From DASUAS01 sp963750045 (GTDB lineage: Bacteria; Actinomycetota; Acidimicrobiia; IMCC26256; DASPTH01), in the NCBI GenBank assembly GCA_963750045.1, contig CAVVPD010000003.1, positions 372,001 to 436,000 of the forward strand: DNA of 64,000 bases, given 5' to 3'. Both the position numbers and the translations under genes were made by a program. Below the pieces are notes generated by a model. That model did no database searches and had not been told where the DNA came from. It saw only the letters and a program-made list of their open reading frames with translations. Positions 28,023 through 37,810 of this stretch are shown in pieces. The first letter of the stretch is position 1, and the number at the start of each line of letters is the position of its first letter.

Positions 28023-29598
28023 GGGAGGGCCCCTACTCTCCGACCACCTACGCGCGGGAGCGCCCCGACGCGCCCGCGGTCGTCCTCGCTCGCACCGGGG
28101 AGCAGATCACGTGGCGCGAGCTCGACGAACGCTCGAACCAGACCGCACAGCTCTTCCGCGCGCTCGGCCTGCAGGTGGGCGACACCGTCGCGTTGCTGAT
28201 CGAGAACCACCTCCGCGCCTTTGAGATCACCTGGGCCGTGTTGCGTTCCGGGTTGCGGTACACGTTCGTGAACAGCATGTTGACCGGCGAGGAGTCGGCG
28301 GAGATCCTCGAGGCGTCCGGTGCCCGGGTGCTCGTGACGTCGACCCGCCGGATCGAGGCTGCCGTCGACGCCTCGCGTGCGGCCGCAGTGCGGCATCGTT
28401 TCGTGGTTGCATCCCACGGTGACCTCGCGTGGGCGTCACTGCCCGAAGGCTGGCACTGGTTGGACGACGCAATCGCCTCGATGCCGACAACGCCGGTCGC
28501 CGACGGGCGCGAAGGCGCACCGCTCTGGTTCTCGTCGGGCACCTCCGGGCGTCCCAAGGGTGTCCTCCGCGAGGTCCCCGAGACGCCGGCGGGAAACGCC
28601 GACGAGCAGTCGCTCGCGTATGCAGCGAAGTACGGCTTCGGCCCCTCGACGGTGCACCTCGCCCTGGGGCCGCTGCACCATGCCGCGCCGATCGGGTTCT
28701 CGACCATGGTGCAGCGCTTCGGCGGCACCGTCGTGCTCACAGAGCACTTCGACGCCGAAGCGGTGCTCGGCGACATCGAGCGCTACGGCGTCACGTTCAG
28801 CCACATCGTGCCGACGATGTTCGTGCGCTTCCTGAAGCTCCCCGCCGACGTGCGAGCCAGGTACGACGTCAGCTCGCTGGAGCACGTGCTGCACGGCGCC
28901 GCGCCGTGCCCACACGACGTCAAGCGGCAGATGATCGAGTGGTGGGGCCCGATCCTCGACGAGTACTACGCGGGCACCGAAGGGGTCGGCGCGACGTCGA
29001 TCACGTCGGAGGAGTGGCTCGCTCACCCCGGATCCGTCGGGCGAACGGAGCCGCGGCACAATCCACATCACCGACGAGGACGGTCGCGAGGTTCCGGCGA
29101 GCGTCGAAGGGATGGTGTGGTTCGAGAGTCCCGTGAAGGCCGTGTACCGCGGCGACCCGGCGCAGACCGCCGCCATCACGCACCCCGAAGGTTGGCAGAC
29201 CCTCGGCGACGTGGGGTACCTCGACGACGACGGCTACCTGTTCCTCACCGATCGTTGGACGCACAAGATCGTCACCGGAGGAGTGAACGTGTTCCCGCGC
29301 GAGGTGGAAGACGTGCTGCTCGCGCACCCGCGAGTGCTCGACGTCGCCGTCATCGGTGTGCCCGACGACGAGATGGGCGAGTCAGTGCGTGCAGTCGTCG
29401 AACCCGTGTCGTGGGACGACGTCGGGCCTGCACTCGCCGACGAGCTGATCACGTGGACTCGCGCACGGCTCGCGGACTACAAGTGCCCCCGCGTCGTTCG
29501 ACTTCGAACGCAACCTCCCCCGCGGCGAGAACGGCAAGCTCTACAAGCGGGTGCTGCGCGACCGCTACTGGGCCGGACGCAGCTCACGCATCCTCTGA
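28019..29598 (+). CDS. AMP-dependent acyl-CoA ligase (two frame breaks)
   Basis: An ANL-family ligase of about 527 residues. The ATP loop is FSSGTSGRPKG; EYYAGTEGVG and LFLTDRWTHKIVTGGVNVFP mark the adenine site and hinge. The C-terminal lysine motif GENGKLYK appears only in the third frame. Breaks: CGCG 29052-29055 (giving EPRGTIHITDEDG) and 29495-29496 (giving RVVAFDFERNLPRG). Last gene of the operon started at 22891. The differing ATP loop and C-terminus separate it from the ligase pair at 15088 and 54337. Confidence 0.86.
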
Positions 29599-29810
29599 TC
29601 CGACGCTCATCGAGCGAGCCCGACAGGCGTCGATCCGTGCCGGACGACAGTCTCGCCCGCGAAGCCCGTAGGCGCGGTGGCTGTCGATCGTCTCGCAGAT
29701 GATGTCTGCGCGACCGGCGTGCCGACCAGGAGTCTGAGTGTCTCCATGGTCGGGCCGGGTGTGCTGGCCATTCGGAGCGAAGAAGGGCAGGGATCGTTTC
29801 GACGTCGTGC

Positions 29811-30664
29811 TCAGCGCAGGACGCTCCACGCCTCTTCGGCGAACGACTCCATGCCGGCGAACGCATCGCGGTTGCGGGTCCAGGGCATTACCAGAGCCCG
29901 GTGGACTCCGAGATCGGCAAGCCCGGCAAGGAAGGACGCTGAGGGCGGCTCTCGAGGATCGTCACTTGGAATGGGCGCGTCGCACCGAACTCGGCGCGCA
30001 GGTCTTCGATGCGACGCATCAGCGCCTCGATCTCTCCGAGGTCGCGGGCGCCGCCGCCGGATAGCCAGCCGTCGCCGAAGCGCACCGCGTGCCGAAGCGC
30101 GGCATCGGAGTAGCCCCCGAACAGAATGGGCGGGTTCGGCGCTGCGATGGGCTTCGGCTCGAAGTACAACGGTGCGAAGTCGAAGTGGTTGCCGTGATAC
30201 TCGACTTCCGACTCGGTCCAGAGCGCTCGGATCACCTCGACGCACTCTTCGAGCCGACTGAAGCGGGTCTTCGGATCGATGCCCAGTGCGGCGAACTCCT
30301 CGCCGAGCCAGCCAGCGCCGATGCCGAGGATGGCGCGACCGCCCGACAGCACGTCGAGTGTCGTGACGGCACGCGCCGCGATGATCGGGTGGCGCAGCGC
30401 CAACACATAGATCGCGGTGCCGAGCTTGATCGTGGTCGTCACCTTCGCCACTTGCGTGAGCGCGATCCACGGATCGAACAGGGGCGTGTCGAGGGGGTAC
30501 GGGAAGGCGCCGTCTTCAGCACCGGGGTACTTCGAATCGAAGTGCACCGGGAACGTGACGTGGTCTGGCGCGAACACCGACTCGTATCCAAGCTCTTCGG
30601 CGCGCTGGGCGAATTCGGGCATCCGGTCGGGCCGCACGCTGAACAAGCTGAGTCCGACTTCCAT
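29811..30664 (-). CDS. LLM-class F420-type oxidoreductase (one frame break)
   Basis: About 285 residues. ELGYESVFAPDHVTFP, KLGTAIYVLALRHPIIAARA, GGRAILGIGAGWLGEEFAAL and PPILFGGYSDAAL match the F420-dependent branch of the luciferase-like superfamily. The frame breaks at about 29951; one added base joins VTIL to EPPSASFLAGLADLG and the natural end ESFAEEAWSVLR. It faces the ligase operon tail to tail across 212 bases in which I recognise nothing. An inverted repeat and AT-rich hexamers lie upstream at 30725-30753. Confidence 0.85.
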
Positions 30665-31085
30665 GGGTGTGGCCCCCTGGCGCCGTACGACGGCCGCAAC
30701 CGGCCGAGAGTACACGTACACACTCATTGTATTATCGTGCGACCATGTCGCACCAGACGCAGCGTTCACTCCGCACCACCAAGCCAGGACCCGATGGGGT
30801 GCACGCCGGTAGCCACGCCACGGAGGGCGGTCGCCTGGAGCGCTCTTCATGGCCTTGCGACACTCACCCAGACCGAGAGGCTTGCCCCAGCCTTCTACAA
30901 CCAGCGTCTGGCGATCCTTGTGGATCAGCTCGGCACGCCAGAACGCGCGCCGATCGCGCAGTTGACGGCTCACTCGCCGTGACAGATCGGCACATCGGCA
31001 CTCTCGAGCCGCTAGCGCTGAGCCGACTTGTCGCCCAGATTGCCGACTCTGGCGCGGTTACGCGACCGAAGGCGCGCCCGCCGAG
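30665..31085. other. 421-base gap, no recognised gene
   Basis: The first 90 bases carry the promoter and operator of the luciferase-like gene. From about 30760 to 31085 open frames exist on both strands (140 codons on plus from 30667; an upstream extension of the luciferase-like frame on minus), but neither resembles a protein I know or has a convincing ribosome site. It is too long for an ordinary spacer in this compact region and could be a degenerate gene. Confidence 0.5.
30725..30753 (-). promoter_or_regulatory. Inverted repeat next to a -10-like sequence
   Basis: GTGCGAC and GTCGCAC flank a 3-base spacer at 30737-30753, a perfect 7-bp dyad. Immediately downstream on the minus strand is GATAATACAAT, a convincing -10-like element. 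The dyad would cover the space just upstream of the -10, a usual place for a repressor of the luciferase-like gene at 29811-30664. Confidence 0.6.
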
Positions 31086-31863
31086 CTAGCGATCGAGGAA
31101 CTTGTCGATCGCCGCGCGGTGCTCCGGAGTCGTGAACGTCTCGCTCTCGGCCGAGAGCCCGTACTCCAGGATGCCGGTGATGGCGCGCTCGGACGTGGAG
31201 GTTGAGGGCGCGCTTTGTGTCCTGCACCGCCGCCGGCGGCAACGCCGCGAGGCGGTGGGCAAGAGCGAGACCTTCTTCCTTGACCTGCTCATGCGGCACC
31301 ACCCGGTTCGCCAAGCCGAGCTCGACCGCGAGCTCAGCCGGGATGCGTTCGCCGAGCAGCAGGTACTCCTTCGCCTTCAGCAGGCTCATGAGCAGCGGCC
31401 ACGCGACCGCCCCGCCGTCGGCAGCGACGATGCCGCTGGCCACGTGCGTGTCGGCGAAGAACGCCCGGTCGGACATCAGCACGATGTCGCACAGCACCGC
31501 GACGCTGCAGCCGAAGCCGACGGCGGGACCGTTGACCGCGGCGACGACCGGGAGCGGGAAGTCGACCATGTCGCGGACGATGCGGCGCGCGTCGTGCATC
31601 CCAGCCCGGCGGGTCACCGGGTTCTCCACGTTGTTCTGCAGCCACTCGACGAGATCGCCGCCGGCGCTGAAGAACTTGTCGCCGGCTCCGGTGAGCAGGA
31701 CCGCCCGGGCGTCGGGATCCTCGGCGAGCTCGTCCCAGATGCGGGCGAAGCTGCTGTGCATCGCGTTGTTCACCGCGTTGGCGTGCTCGGGACGGTTGAG
31801 CGTGACGACGCGGACTGCGCCGTCGGCCTCGATGGTGATCGTGCCGCCTGTGTCCGTGCTCAT
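31086..31863 (-). CDS. Enoyl-CoA hydratase/isomerase family protein (one frame break)
   Basis: A crotonase-fold protein of about 259 residues. VVTLNRPEHANAVNN, FFSAGGDLVEWL, AAVNGPAVGFGCSVAVLCD and FADTHVASGIVAADGGA are in order. The frame breaks at 31190-31191; adding CG gives HVRERAITGILEYGL and the proper end AAIDKFLDR. ATG 31863 is chosen; ATG 31872 is possible. The literal frame otherwise runs on to 31012 as an Arg-rich tail. It is divergent from the SDR at 31968. Confidence 0.86.
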
Positions 31864-31917
31864 CGGTTCCATCCCGTGGTGGTAGCAGACTCGTCCGCCG
31901 TGGGCGGCTCCCGGCGC

Positions 31918-31951
31918 TGCATGATAGAACACTCTCTGCTCAATTGTCTCC
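31918..31951 (+). promoter_or_regulatory. Promoter element related to the 36-bp repeat, copy 3
   Basis: Read on the plus strand, TGCATGATAGAACA and then CAATTGTCTCC parallel the minus-strand reading of copies 1 and 2 (TGCATGATCGAACA...CAAACTGTTCC), with about 21 of 34 positions shared when gapped by eye. It lies upstream of the SDR ATG at 31968, with the same orientation towards its gene as in the other copies. Confidence 0.5.
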
Positions 31952-31967
31952 GGTGGAGGTTCTGCGG

Positions 31968-32769
31968 ATGGAACGGCTCAGCGGTCGTAGCGCGCTCGTC
32001 TCGGGAGGCGGCCAAGGTCTGGGACGCGCCATCGCCAAGCGTCTCGCCGCCGAGGGTGCACTCGTGACGGTCGCCGACATCAACGTCGAGAAGGGCGAGG
32101 AGTGCGTCGCCCAGATCGAGGCGGCGAGCGGCAACGCGCAGTTCGTCCAGGCGAACGTGGCGAAGGACGATGTGATCCAGCGCACGGTCGACGCTGCGGT
32201 CGAATGGGGCGGCGGGCTGGCGGTGCTCGTGAACGTCGCGCAGTACTTCGCGCCGTCGAAGGCGTTCGAGCTCGTGTCCATGAAGGACTGGGAGCTATCC
32301 GAGGCGACCGGACCGCGAGCGTCGTTCCGCTTCATGCAGCTCGCGTACCCCCATCTGAAGGAGAGCGGCCACGGCTCGGTCATCAACTTCACGTCGGGGT
32401 CGGCGATCGCCGGCATCGCGTACACCGGCCCGTACTCGGCGGCGAAGGGCGCGATCCTCGCCATCACCAAGGTCGCGGCCAACGAATGGGCGAAACACGG
32501 TGTGCGCGGTCAACGCGATGTGCCCGTTCGGGCTCACCGACGTGCAGAAGTCGATGATCGGCAGCGAGTACGACAACTACACGAGCACCGCTGAGCTGTG
32601 CCCGATGGGTCGTGGCGGTGACCCCGACACCGACATCGCGCCCGTCGTGGCGTTCCTCGCCAGCGACGATTCGCAGTTCGTCACCGGCACGGTCACGCAC
32701 GCCGACGGCGGGCTCACCCAGCTGTCGCCGATCGACTACTCCGGCGCCAAGGGCGTCTTCGACGCTTGA
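31968..32769 (+). CDS. Short-chain dehydrogenase/reductase (one frame break)
   Basis: A classical SDR of about 267 residues. SGGGQGLGRAIA, VLVNVAQYF (in place of NNAG), INFTSGSAIAG and YSAAKGA are visible. The frame breaks at CGCG 32505-32508; adding CG gives HGVRAVNAMCPFGLT. The ATG has GGTGGAGGT eight bases upstream. It converges on the SDR at 32787 with 17 bases between stops. Loss of the NNAG asparagine pair may alter substrate handling. Confidence 0.87.
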
Positions 32770-32786
32770 TCGGCGGGGTCTTTCCC

Positions 32787-33537
32787 TCACGCTCGCATGA
32801 AGTAGCCGCCGCTGACCGTCACGATCTCGCCGGTCACGAACCTCGCGTCGTCGGACGCGAGGAACGCGATGACATCGGCAACCTCTTCGGGTCGACCGAA
32901 GCGACCGAGGGGGGTGCGCTCGATCTCGGACTGGAAGCGGTCGGCGTGCTGCTCCAGGTACTTCGTATCACGAAACCGGGCGCGACCGCGTTGCAGCGGA
33001 TCCCGTGCGGCCCGAGTTCGACGGCCACGCTGCGAGTCAGCGCTTGGAGGCCAGCCTTGGCTGCTGCGTGCGGCACGGTGCCCGGCGACCCGAGGTACGC
33101 AGCTGCCGACGTGACGTTCACGATTGCTCCCCGGCCGACCTCGAGCATGTGGGGTGCCACCGCCCGGATCAGGTACCAGGGACTCGACAGATCGACGTCG
33201 AGGGTCCGGTCCCAGTCTTCGATGAAAGCGTCCAAGATCGTCGAGCGAGGGTTCACTGCTGCGTTGTTGACGAGCACCTCGATCGGTCCCCACGCGTGCT
33301 CGGACCTGGTCGACCACGACGTCCACCCCTGATCGATCGGACGCGTCGAGGACGATCCCGACCGCATGGAGCCCGGCGGCATTTATCGCGGCGACGACGT
33401 CCGCGGTTCTGCGCTCATGCGTGTCGGTGACGACGACCGTCGCACCGTCGCCGCGCGAGCCGCCACGCCGTCGCCTGCCCGATTCCCGCGCCGGCCGCGC
33501 CCGTGATCAGCGCGACCCGACCGTCGAAGCGACGCAC
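32787..33537 (-). CDS. Short-chain dehydrogenase/reductase (three frame breaks, Tyr-to-His)
   Basis: An SDR pieced from several frames: VALITGAAGAGIGQATAWRL, then VLVNNAAVNPRS, NVTSAAAYLG, VELGPHGIRCNAVAPGF and GEIVTVSGGYFMRA. Breaks: CGCGCG 33452-33457 and 33301-33302 (each one CG), and about 32971 (one base or two CG units). At the catalytic YxxxK the sequence reads HAAAK, so the proton-donor Tyr is His; a single C-for-T change would explain it. The GTG at 33537 follows GGAGGAG. It is downstream of the P450 gene on the same strand. Confidence 0.75.
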
Positions 33538-33555
33538 CAAGTCATCTCCTCCGAG

Positions 33556-34741
33556 CTAACGCAGCTCCATCTCGACACGCGTGTAGCCGCGCACAGTCGC
33601 GGTGAGCATGCGCTCGGTTGCCCCGAGGCGGTAGTCGGGGAATCGGTCGGCGATCTCCTCGAGCACGATGGCGGCCTCGCGGCGCGCCAACCACTGCCCG
33701 AGGCACACGTGACGTCCCCACCCGAAGAACACAGTTTGCTGACGCGCCCGCTCCACGAGGAAGTCATCGGGGTCGTGGTACTGGCGTTCGTCGCGGTTCG
33801 CGCTCCCGAGCAGCAGGAGCACCCAGTCGCCCGCCGGGATCGTGCTGCCCGCGACCTCGACGTCTCGAGTCGTCGTCCGCGCCACCCAGTGGCTCGGCGT
33901 ATCGTAGCGCAGCGCCTCGTCGACGGCCTGCGGGATCAGGTCGCGCCGCTCGCGGAGCAGCTCCCACTGATCGCGGTGCTCGTCGAGCGCCACGAGAGAG
34001 TTCGACAACAGCTTCTGCGTGGTCTCGGAGCCTGCCGCCGACAACAGGTTGCAGAACATGAGGACCTCGTGCGGCGCGAGCGACGTCGTGCCGAGCTCGG
34101 GGTCGTCGTACTCGGCGCTCAACACGCGGCTGATCAGGTCGTCGCCCGGATCCTGGCGTCGCTCCTCGATCAGCGCGCCGATGTACTTGCTGATCTTGCG
34201 GCTGGCGTCGATCGCGCGCGGTGGCATGGCCACCGAACCGTCGTCGCGCGACAGGAAGAGCTCCCACCACTCACGCAGCTCGCGCGCGATCGGCCGGCGG
34301 AACTCCGAGCAGCTCGCCAATCACGTCGGTCGGGATGTTGAACGCGAACGCCTGCATGGCGTCGACGGTGGTGCCGCGTTCGAGCCCGTCCATGTGCGCA
34401 CGCACGATGCGGCGGAGCGCGTCGTCCATCGCGTCCACCGCACGCGGCGTGAACAGGCGGTTGAGCATCCCGCGCACGAGGTCGTGGCGAGGCGGGTCCA
34501 TCGAGACGATCGAGTACTTCTCGCCGCCTCGGTCGGGGTTCTCGGGTGCCGGCCCCTGGTCGGAGGAGTAGGTCTGCCAGTCGCGCAACGCCTCCCAGAC
34601 GTCGTCGAAGCGCGAGACGACCCACCACCGGCCGTCAGGGTCGGGGTACACGGGGGCTTCGTCGCGCAGGCGCCGGTAGAGCGGATACGGGTCTTCGAAG
34701 ATCGCCCGTGAGTACGGCGTGTAGTACAGGGCTTCAGCCAT
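33556..34741 (-). CDS. Cytochrome P450 (one frame break)
   Basis: A bacterial P450 of about 395 residues. YYTPYSRAIFEDPYPLYRRL is a typical start, SMDPPRHDLVRGMLNRLF is the C-helix region, LSAAGSETT the I-helix oxygen-binding motif, DEALRY the ExxR, and FGWGRHVCLG the heme loop with its Cys ligand. It would hydroxylate a hydrophobic substrate and needs a ferredoxin and reductase, none of which is in the window. The frame breaks in the CGCG tract 34281-34288; one CG gives DRARELREWWELF. Divergent from an acyl-CoA dehydrogenase pair. Confidence 0.92.
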
Positions 34742-34804
34742 GATCCTCGGAGTGTATTGCTCCGCTGTCGCGCAGTCGAACGTTTCTTGTATCGTTGCCC
34801 AGTC
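34742..34804. promoter_or_regulatory. Divergent promoter, P450 / acyl-CoA dehydrogenase pair
   Basis: A 63-base gap with AT-rich hexamers in both directions: GTGTATTG near 34751 (facing the P450) and TTGTATCG near 34786 (facing the dehydrogenase). TCGAACGTTTC lies between them. Confidence 0.45.
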
Positions 34805-35836
34805 ATGGACGTGACCCTCACCGACGACCAGGAGCTGCTGCGGTCGACTGCCGCGAGGCTGGCCGACGCCCTCGGCAGCAACGACGCCGACGCCCTCGAC
34901 CACGTCGCGAGCGACGTCTGGAGCCCCCTGGTCGAGCTGGGGCTGCCGGCGCTGCGCTCCCCTGCCCTCTCGGGTGTCGACGCCACTGGCGTCGAGGTCG
35001 CGCTCGTGGTCGAGCAGTTCGGGCGCACGCTCTCCGCCGCACCCACCGTCGGCCAAGCGGTGCTCGTGCCGGATCTCCTTGCGGCCGCGGGCGCCGACAC
35101 CACCCTCGAACGCGTCGCCAACGGCGAACTGCGTGTTGCACCCGCGTTCCGCGCCGACCTGACCGGCCTGGCCACGCTCGGTGACGACGCCGTCGCCATC
35201 GATGCGCGCGACGCCACCCACGCGTTGCTCCTCGGTGACGACCGTCGACTCGTCGCCGTGCCGCTCGACGGCGCACCACTCACCCCGCTCGACCTCACTC
35301 GCACCCTGATCCCGGTGGCACGCGACGCGAGCTCGATCGACGTCGGTGACCTCGGCGGGGCGATCGACGACGCGCGGTGGGCCGCGGCGCAGGCGCTGCT
35401 GCTCACGACCTTCGCCGCCGACCTCGTCGGTGTGATGCAGGGCGCGCTCGACGACGCGGTCGGGTACGTGGCCGAGCGCCGGCAGTTCGGCGTTCCCGTC
35501 GGCACCTTCCAAGCCGTGCAGCACCTCGCGGCCGACGCCCTGGTGCAGGTGGAGGGTGCGCGCAGCTGCTGCTGGTACGCGGCGTGGGCGGTCGACCGCC
35601 TCGATCCCGACGAGGCGCTGCTCGCCGCGCACGTCGCGAAGGGCTTCGCGTCACGCGCCGGGCTGGCCATCGTCGAGGCGACGGTCCAGATGTTCGGAGG
35701 CATCGCCATCACCTGGGAGCAGGCGTCGCACCTCCGCCTGCGCCGAGCGCTGTTCGACCGTCAGGTCGGCGGCGACGAAACCGTGCAGTACTCGGAGGTC
35801 GCCCGGTTGCGCCTCGCCCACCCGGAGCTGGTCTGA
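34805..35836 (+). CDS. Acyl-CoA dehydrogenase, smaller subunit of a likely heteromeric pair
   Basis: An intact protein of 343 residues. VAERRQFGVPVGTFQAVQHL and FGGIAITWEQASHLRLRR are the recognisable C-terminal elements; the N-terminal half is divergent and Ala-rich. It is three bases upstream of the larger subunit gene. The same small-large arrangement, by sequence character, occurs at 20483-22753 and 48248-50522. Confidence 0.87.
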   Translation: MDVTLTDDQELLRSTAARLADALGSNDADALDHVASDVWSPLVELGLPALRSPALSGVDATGVEVALVVEQFGRTLSAAPTVGQAVLVPDLLAAAGADTTLERVANGELRVAPAFRADLTGLATLGDDAVAIDARDATHALLLGDDRRLVAVPLDGAPLTPLDLTRTLIPVARDASSIDVGDLGGAIDDARWAAAQALLLTTFAADLVGVMQGALDDAVGYVAERRQFGVPVGTFQAVQHLAADALVQVEGARSCCWYAAWAVDRLDPDEALLAAHVAKGFASRAGLAIVEATVQMFGGIAITWEQASHLRLRRALFDRQVGGDETVQYSEVARLRLAHPELV

Positions 35837-35839
35837 CCG

Positions 35840-36979
35840 ATGGACTTCGACGACTCTCCCGAAGAAGCTTCGTTCCGCGTCGAGCTGCGTCAGTGGTTGG
35901 CCGACCACGCCGACGCGGCGCGGATCCCCGACGACCCGGCCGAACGGGCCGACGCGCAGAACGCTTGGCACTCGGTGCTCTACGACGCCGGCTACATCGC
36001 GCTCTCGTTCCCGGTGGAGTACGGCGGCCACGGTCGGTCGCCGGTGTACGAGGCCATCCTCAACGACGAGCTCGGCCGCGCCAGTGCGCCGCCGATCGAG
36101 GGCGTCGGCCACCTCTCCAACACGATTCGGCTCTTCGGCACCGAGGAGCAGCGCCGCGATCTCCTCCCCGGGCTGCTCTCGGGGAAGGTGCGGTGGTGCC
36201 AGGGGTTCAGCGAGCCCGATGCCGGTTCCGACCTTGCGGGCCTCGCCACTCGAGCCGACGCGATGACGGGTCCCGATGGCGACTTCTTCCGCGTCAACGG
36301 CCGCAAGATCTGGACCAGCTTCGCCGCGGCCGCCGACTGGTGCTTCTTGCTTTGCCGCACCGAGCCCGACGCACCGAAGCACAAGGGGATCTCGGTGTTG
36401 TTGGTGCCGATGTCGACACCCGGGATCGAGCCGAGGCCCATCCAAAACGCATCCCGCAACCGCGAGTTCGCAGAGGTCACCTTCGACGACGTCGACGTGC
36501 CCGCGCATCACCTGCTCGGCGAGCGCGGCCTGGGATGGTCGATCGCCAACCAGCTGCTCGCGTACGAGCGCGGCCCGAGCGACGTCAACTGGATCGCCCG
36601 GCTGTCACTGCACTTGCGCACCCTCGAGGCCGAGGTGCGCGACGGCACGATCCCCGACACCCCGGCGACACGCGTGCGACTCGGCGAGGCCTACGCCGAG
36701 CTGCGGGCCCTGCAGGTGAAGGTGCAGCGCTCGCTCAGCGAGCGCGTACACGGCGCGCTGCCAGGCGCAGAAGGCTCGATCGACAAACTGCTGATGACAC
36801 GCGCCGATCAGACAATCGGTCATGCCGTCATGGACCTGCGCGGCAGTCGTCCGATGCTCGACGAAGGACTCGAGTGGGACGTCTACGTGTGGTCGCGTGC
36901 CCAAGCAATCTTCGGAGGCACGCAGCAGATCCAGCGGAACATCGTCGCCCAGCGCGTCCTCGGGCTTCCCCGTCCCTGA
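35840..36979 (+). CDS. Acyl-CoA dehydrogenase, larger subunit of a likely heteromeric pair
   Basis: An intact protein of 379 residues. GYIALSFPVEYGGHGRSP, WCQGFSEPDAGSDLAGL, RVNGRKIWTSFA and FGGTQQIQRNIVAQRVLGLP are strong family signatures. It would carry most FAD contacts and catalyse alpha-beta desaturation with its smaller partner. A TIM-barrel isomerase-like gene follows after twelve bases on the same strand. Confidence 0.92.
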   Translation: MDFDDSPEEASFRVELRQWLADHADAARIPDDPAERADAQNAWHSVLYDAGYIALSFPVEYGGHGRSPVYEAILNDELGRASAPPIEGVGHLSNTIRLFGTEEQRRDLLPGLLSGKVRWCQGFSEPDAGSDLAGLATRADAMTGPDGDFFRVNGRKIWTSFAAAADWCFLLCRTEPDAPKHKGISVLLVPMSTPGIEPRPIQNASRNREFAEVTFDDVDVPAHHLLGERGLGWSIANQLLAYERGPSDVNWIARLSLHLRTLEAEVRDGTIPDTPATRVRLGEAYAELRALQVKVQRSLSERVHGALPGAEGSIDKLLMTRADQTIGHAVMDLRGSRPMLDEGLEWDVYVWSRAQAIFGGTQQIQRNIVAQRVLGLPRP

Positions 36980-36991
36980 GCGCTCGCGGCC

Positions 36992-37798
36992 GTGCATCCT
37001 CGCGTCGCGGTCCACGAGTTCAGCACCGGTCCGCTCTCGTTCCACGAGGAGCTCGCCCTCGCGTCTCGCCTCGGCGTCACCGGTCTCGGGCTCGTTCCGG
37101 CCAAGGTCGCGAAGGTGGGATGGGACGCCGCGAGCGCCGCTCTCGCCGAGCGGTCGCTCCACGCGACCAGCATGTTCGGCGGCACCTTCTTCGACCTCAC
37201 CGACCCTGAGAGCTGGTCCACTTCGCAGGTGGAGCTCGGCACGGTGCTGGAGCACTCGGCCGAGATGGGTGTGGGGTGCGTCTACGTCGTGCCCGGCCGC
37301 GCCGGGGTGCTCCCCTGGGAGCAGCTCCTCGAGCACTTCTGCAAAGCCACCGTGCCCAGCGTCGCCCACGCTCGGGAGCTCGGCGTGCGGTTGGCGTTCG
37401 AACCGTGCGCGCAGATCCGCACCGACATCTCGTTCGTGAACACCCTCGCCGACGCGCTCGACGTCGCCGACCTCACCGGGCTCGACGTCGTCGTCGACTT
37501 CGCCGCGTGCTGGATGCAGCGGGGGCTTGCGCAACTGTTCGCCGAGGCCGGCGATCGGATCGCACTGGTGCAGGTCAGCGACTTTGCCATCGGATCCTTG
37601 GTGAGCCCCGACCGACGGGTGCCGGGCGACGGTGACCTCCCTCTGCACACGCTGCTCGAACTCGTCCTGGCCGCCGGGTACCGCGGGCCGTTCGAGCTCG
37701 AGGTGTTCGGCCCAGCTGTCGATGAAGAGGGGATCGAGTCGGCGCTGGCACGGGCGACCGATGCGCTCAGCATGCTCCTCGACGCCGTCGGCGCTTGA
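36992..37798 (+). CDS. Xylose-isomerase-like TIM-barrel protein
   Basis: An intact protein of 268 residues resembling the sugar phosphate isomerase/epimerase family. GVGCVYVVPGRAGVLPWEQ, LGVRLAFEPCAQIRTDISF, GLDVVVDFAACWMQRG, RIALVQVSDFAIGS and YRGPFELEVFGPAV place metal-ligand-type Glu, Asp and His/Gln positions on successive strands. The role in this catabolic setting is unclear; some relatives act on ring or sugar-like acids. The GTG start follows the dehydrogenase closely. Confidence 0.8.
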   Translation: MHPRVAVHEFSTGPLSFHEELALASRLGVTGLGLVPAKVAKVGWDAASAALAERSLHATSMFGGTFFDLTDPESWSTSQVELGTVLEHSAEMGVGCVYVVPGRAGVLPWEQLLEHFCKATVPSVAHARELGVRLAFEPCAQIRTDISFVNTLADALDVADLTGLDVVVDFAACWMQRGLAQLFAEAGDRIALVQVSDFAIGSLVSPDRRVPGDGDLPLHTLLELVLAAGYRGPFELEVFGPAVDEEGIESALARATDALSMLLDAVGA

Positions 37799-37810
37799 CC
37801 ATGGCGCCGG

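Noticed and set aside
29584..29829. 81-codon minus-strand frame between convergent genes
   Set aside because: It overlaps the ends of both flanking genes and shows no recognisable domain.
30667..31089. 140-codon plus-strand frame as a gene
   Set aside because: No ribosome site, no family resemblance, and a composition like shadow frames; it also overlaps the promoter of the minus-strand gene.
34271..35632. 453-codon minus-strand frame extending the P450 upstream
   Set aside because: The first 290 codons are antisense to an intact acyl-CoA dehydrogenase. The P450 starts at 34741.
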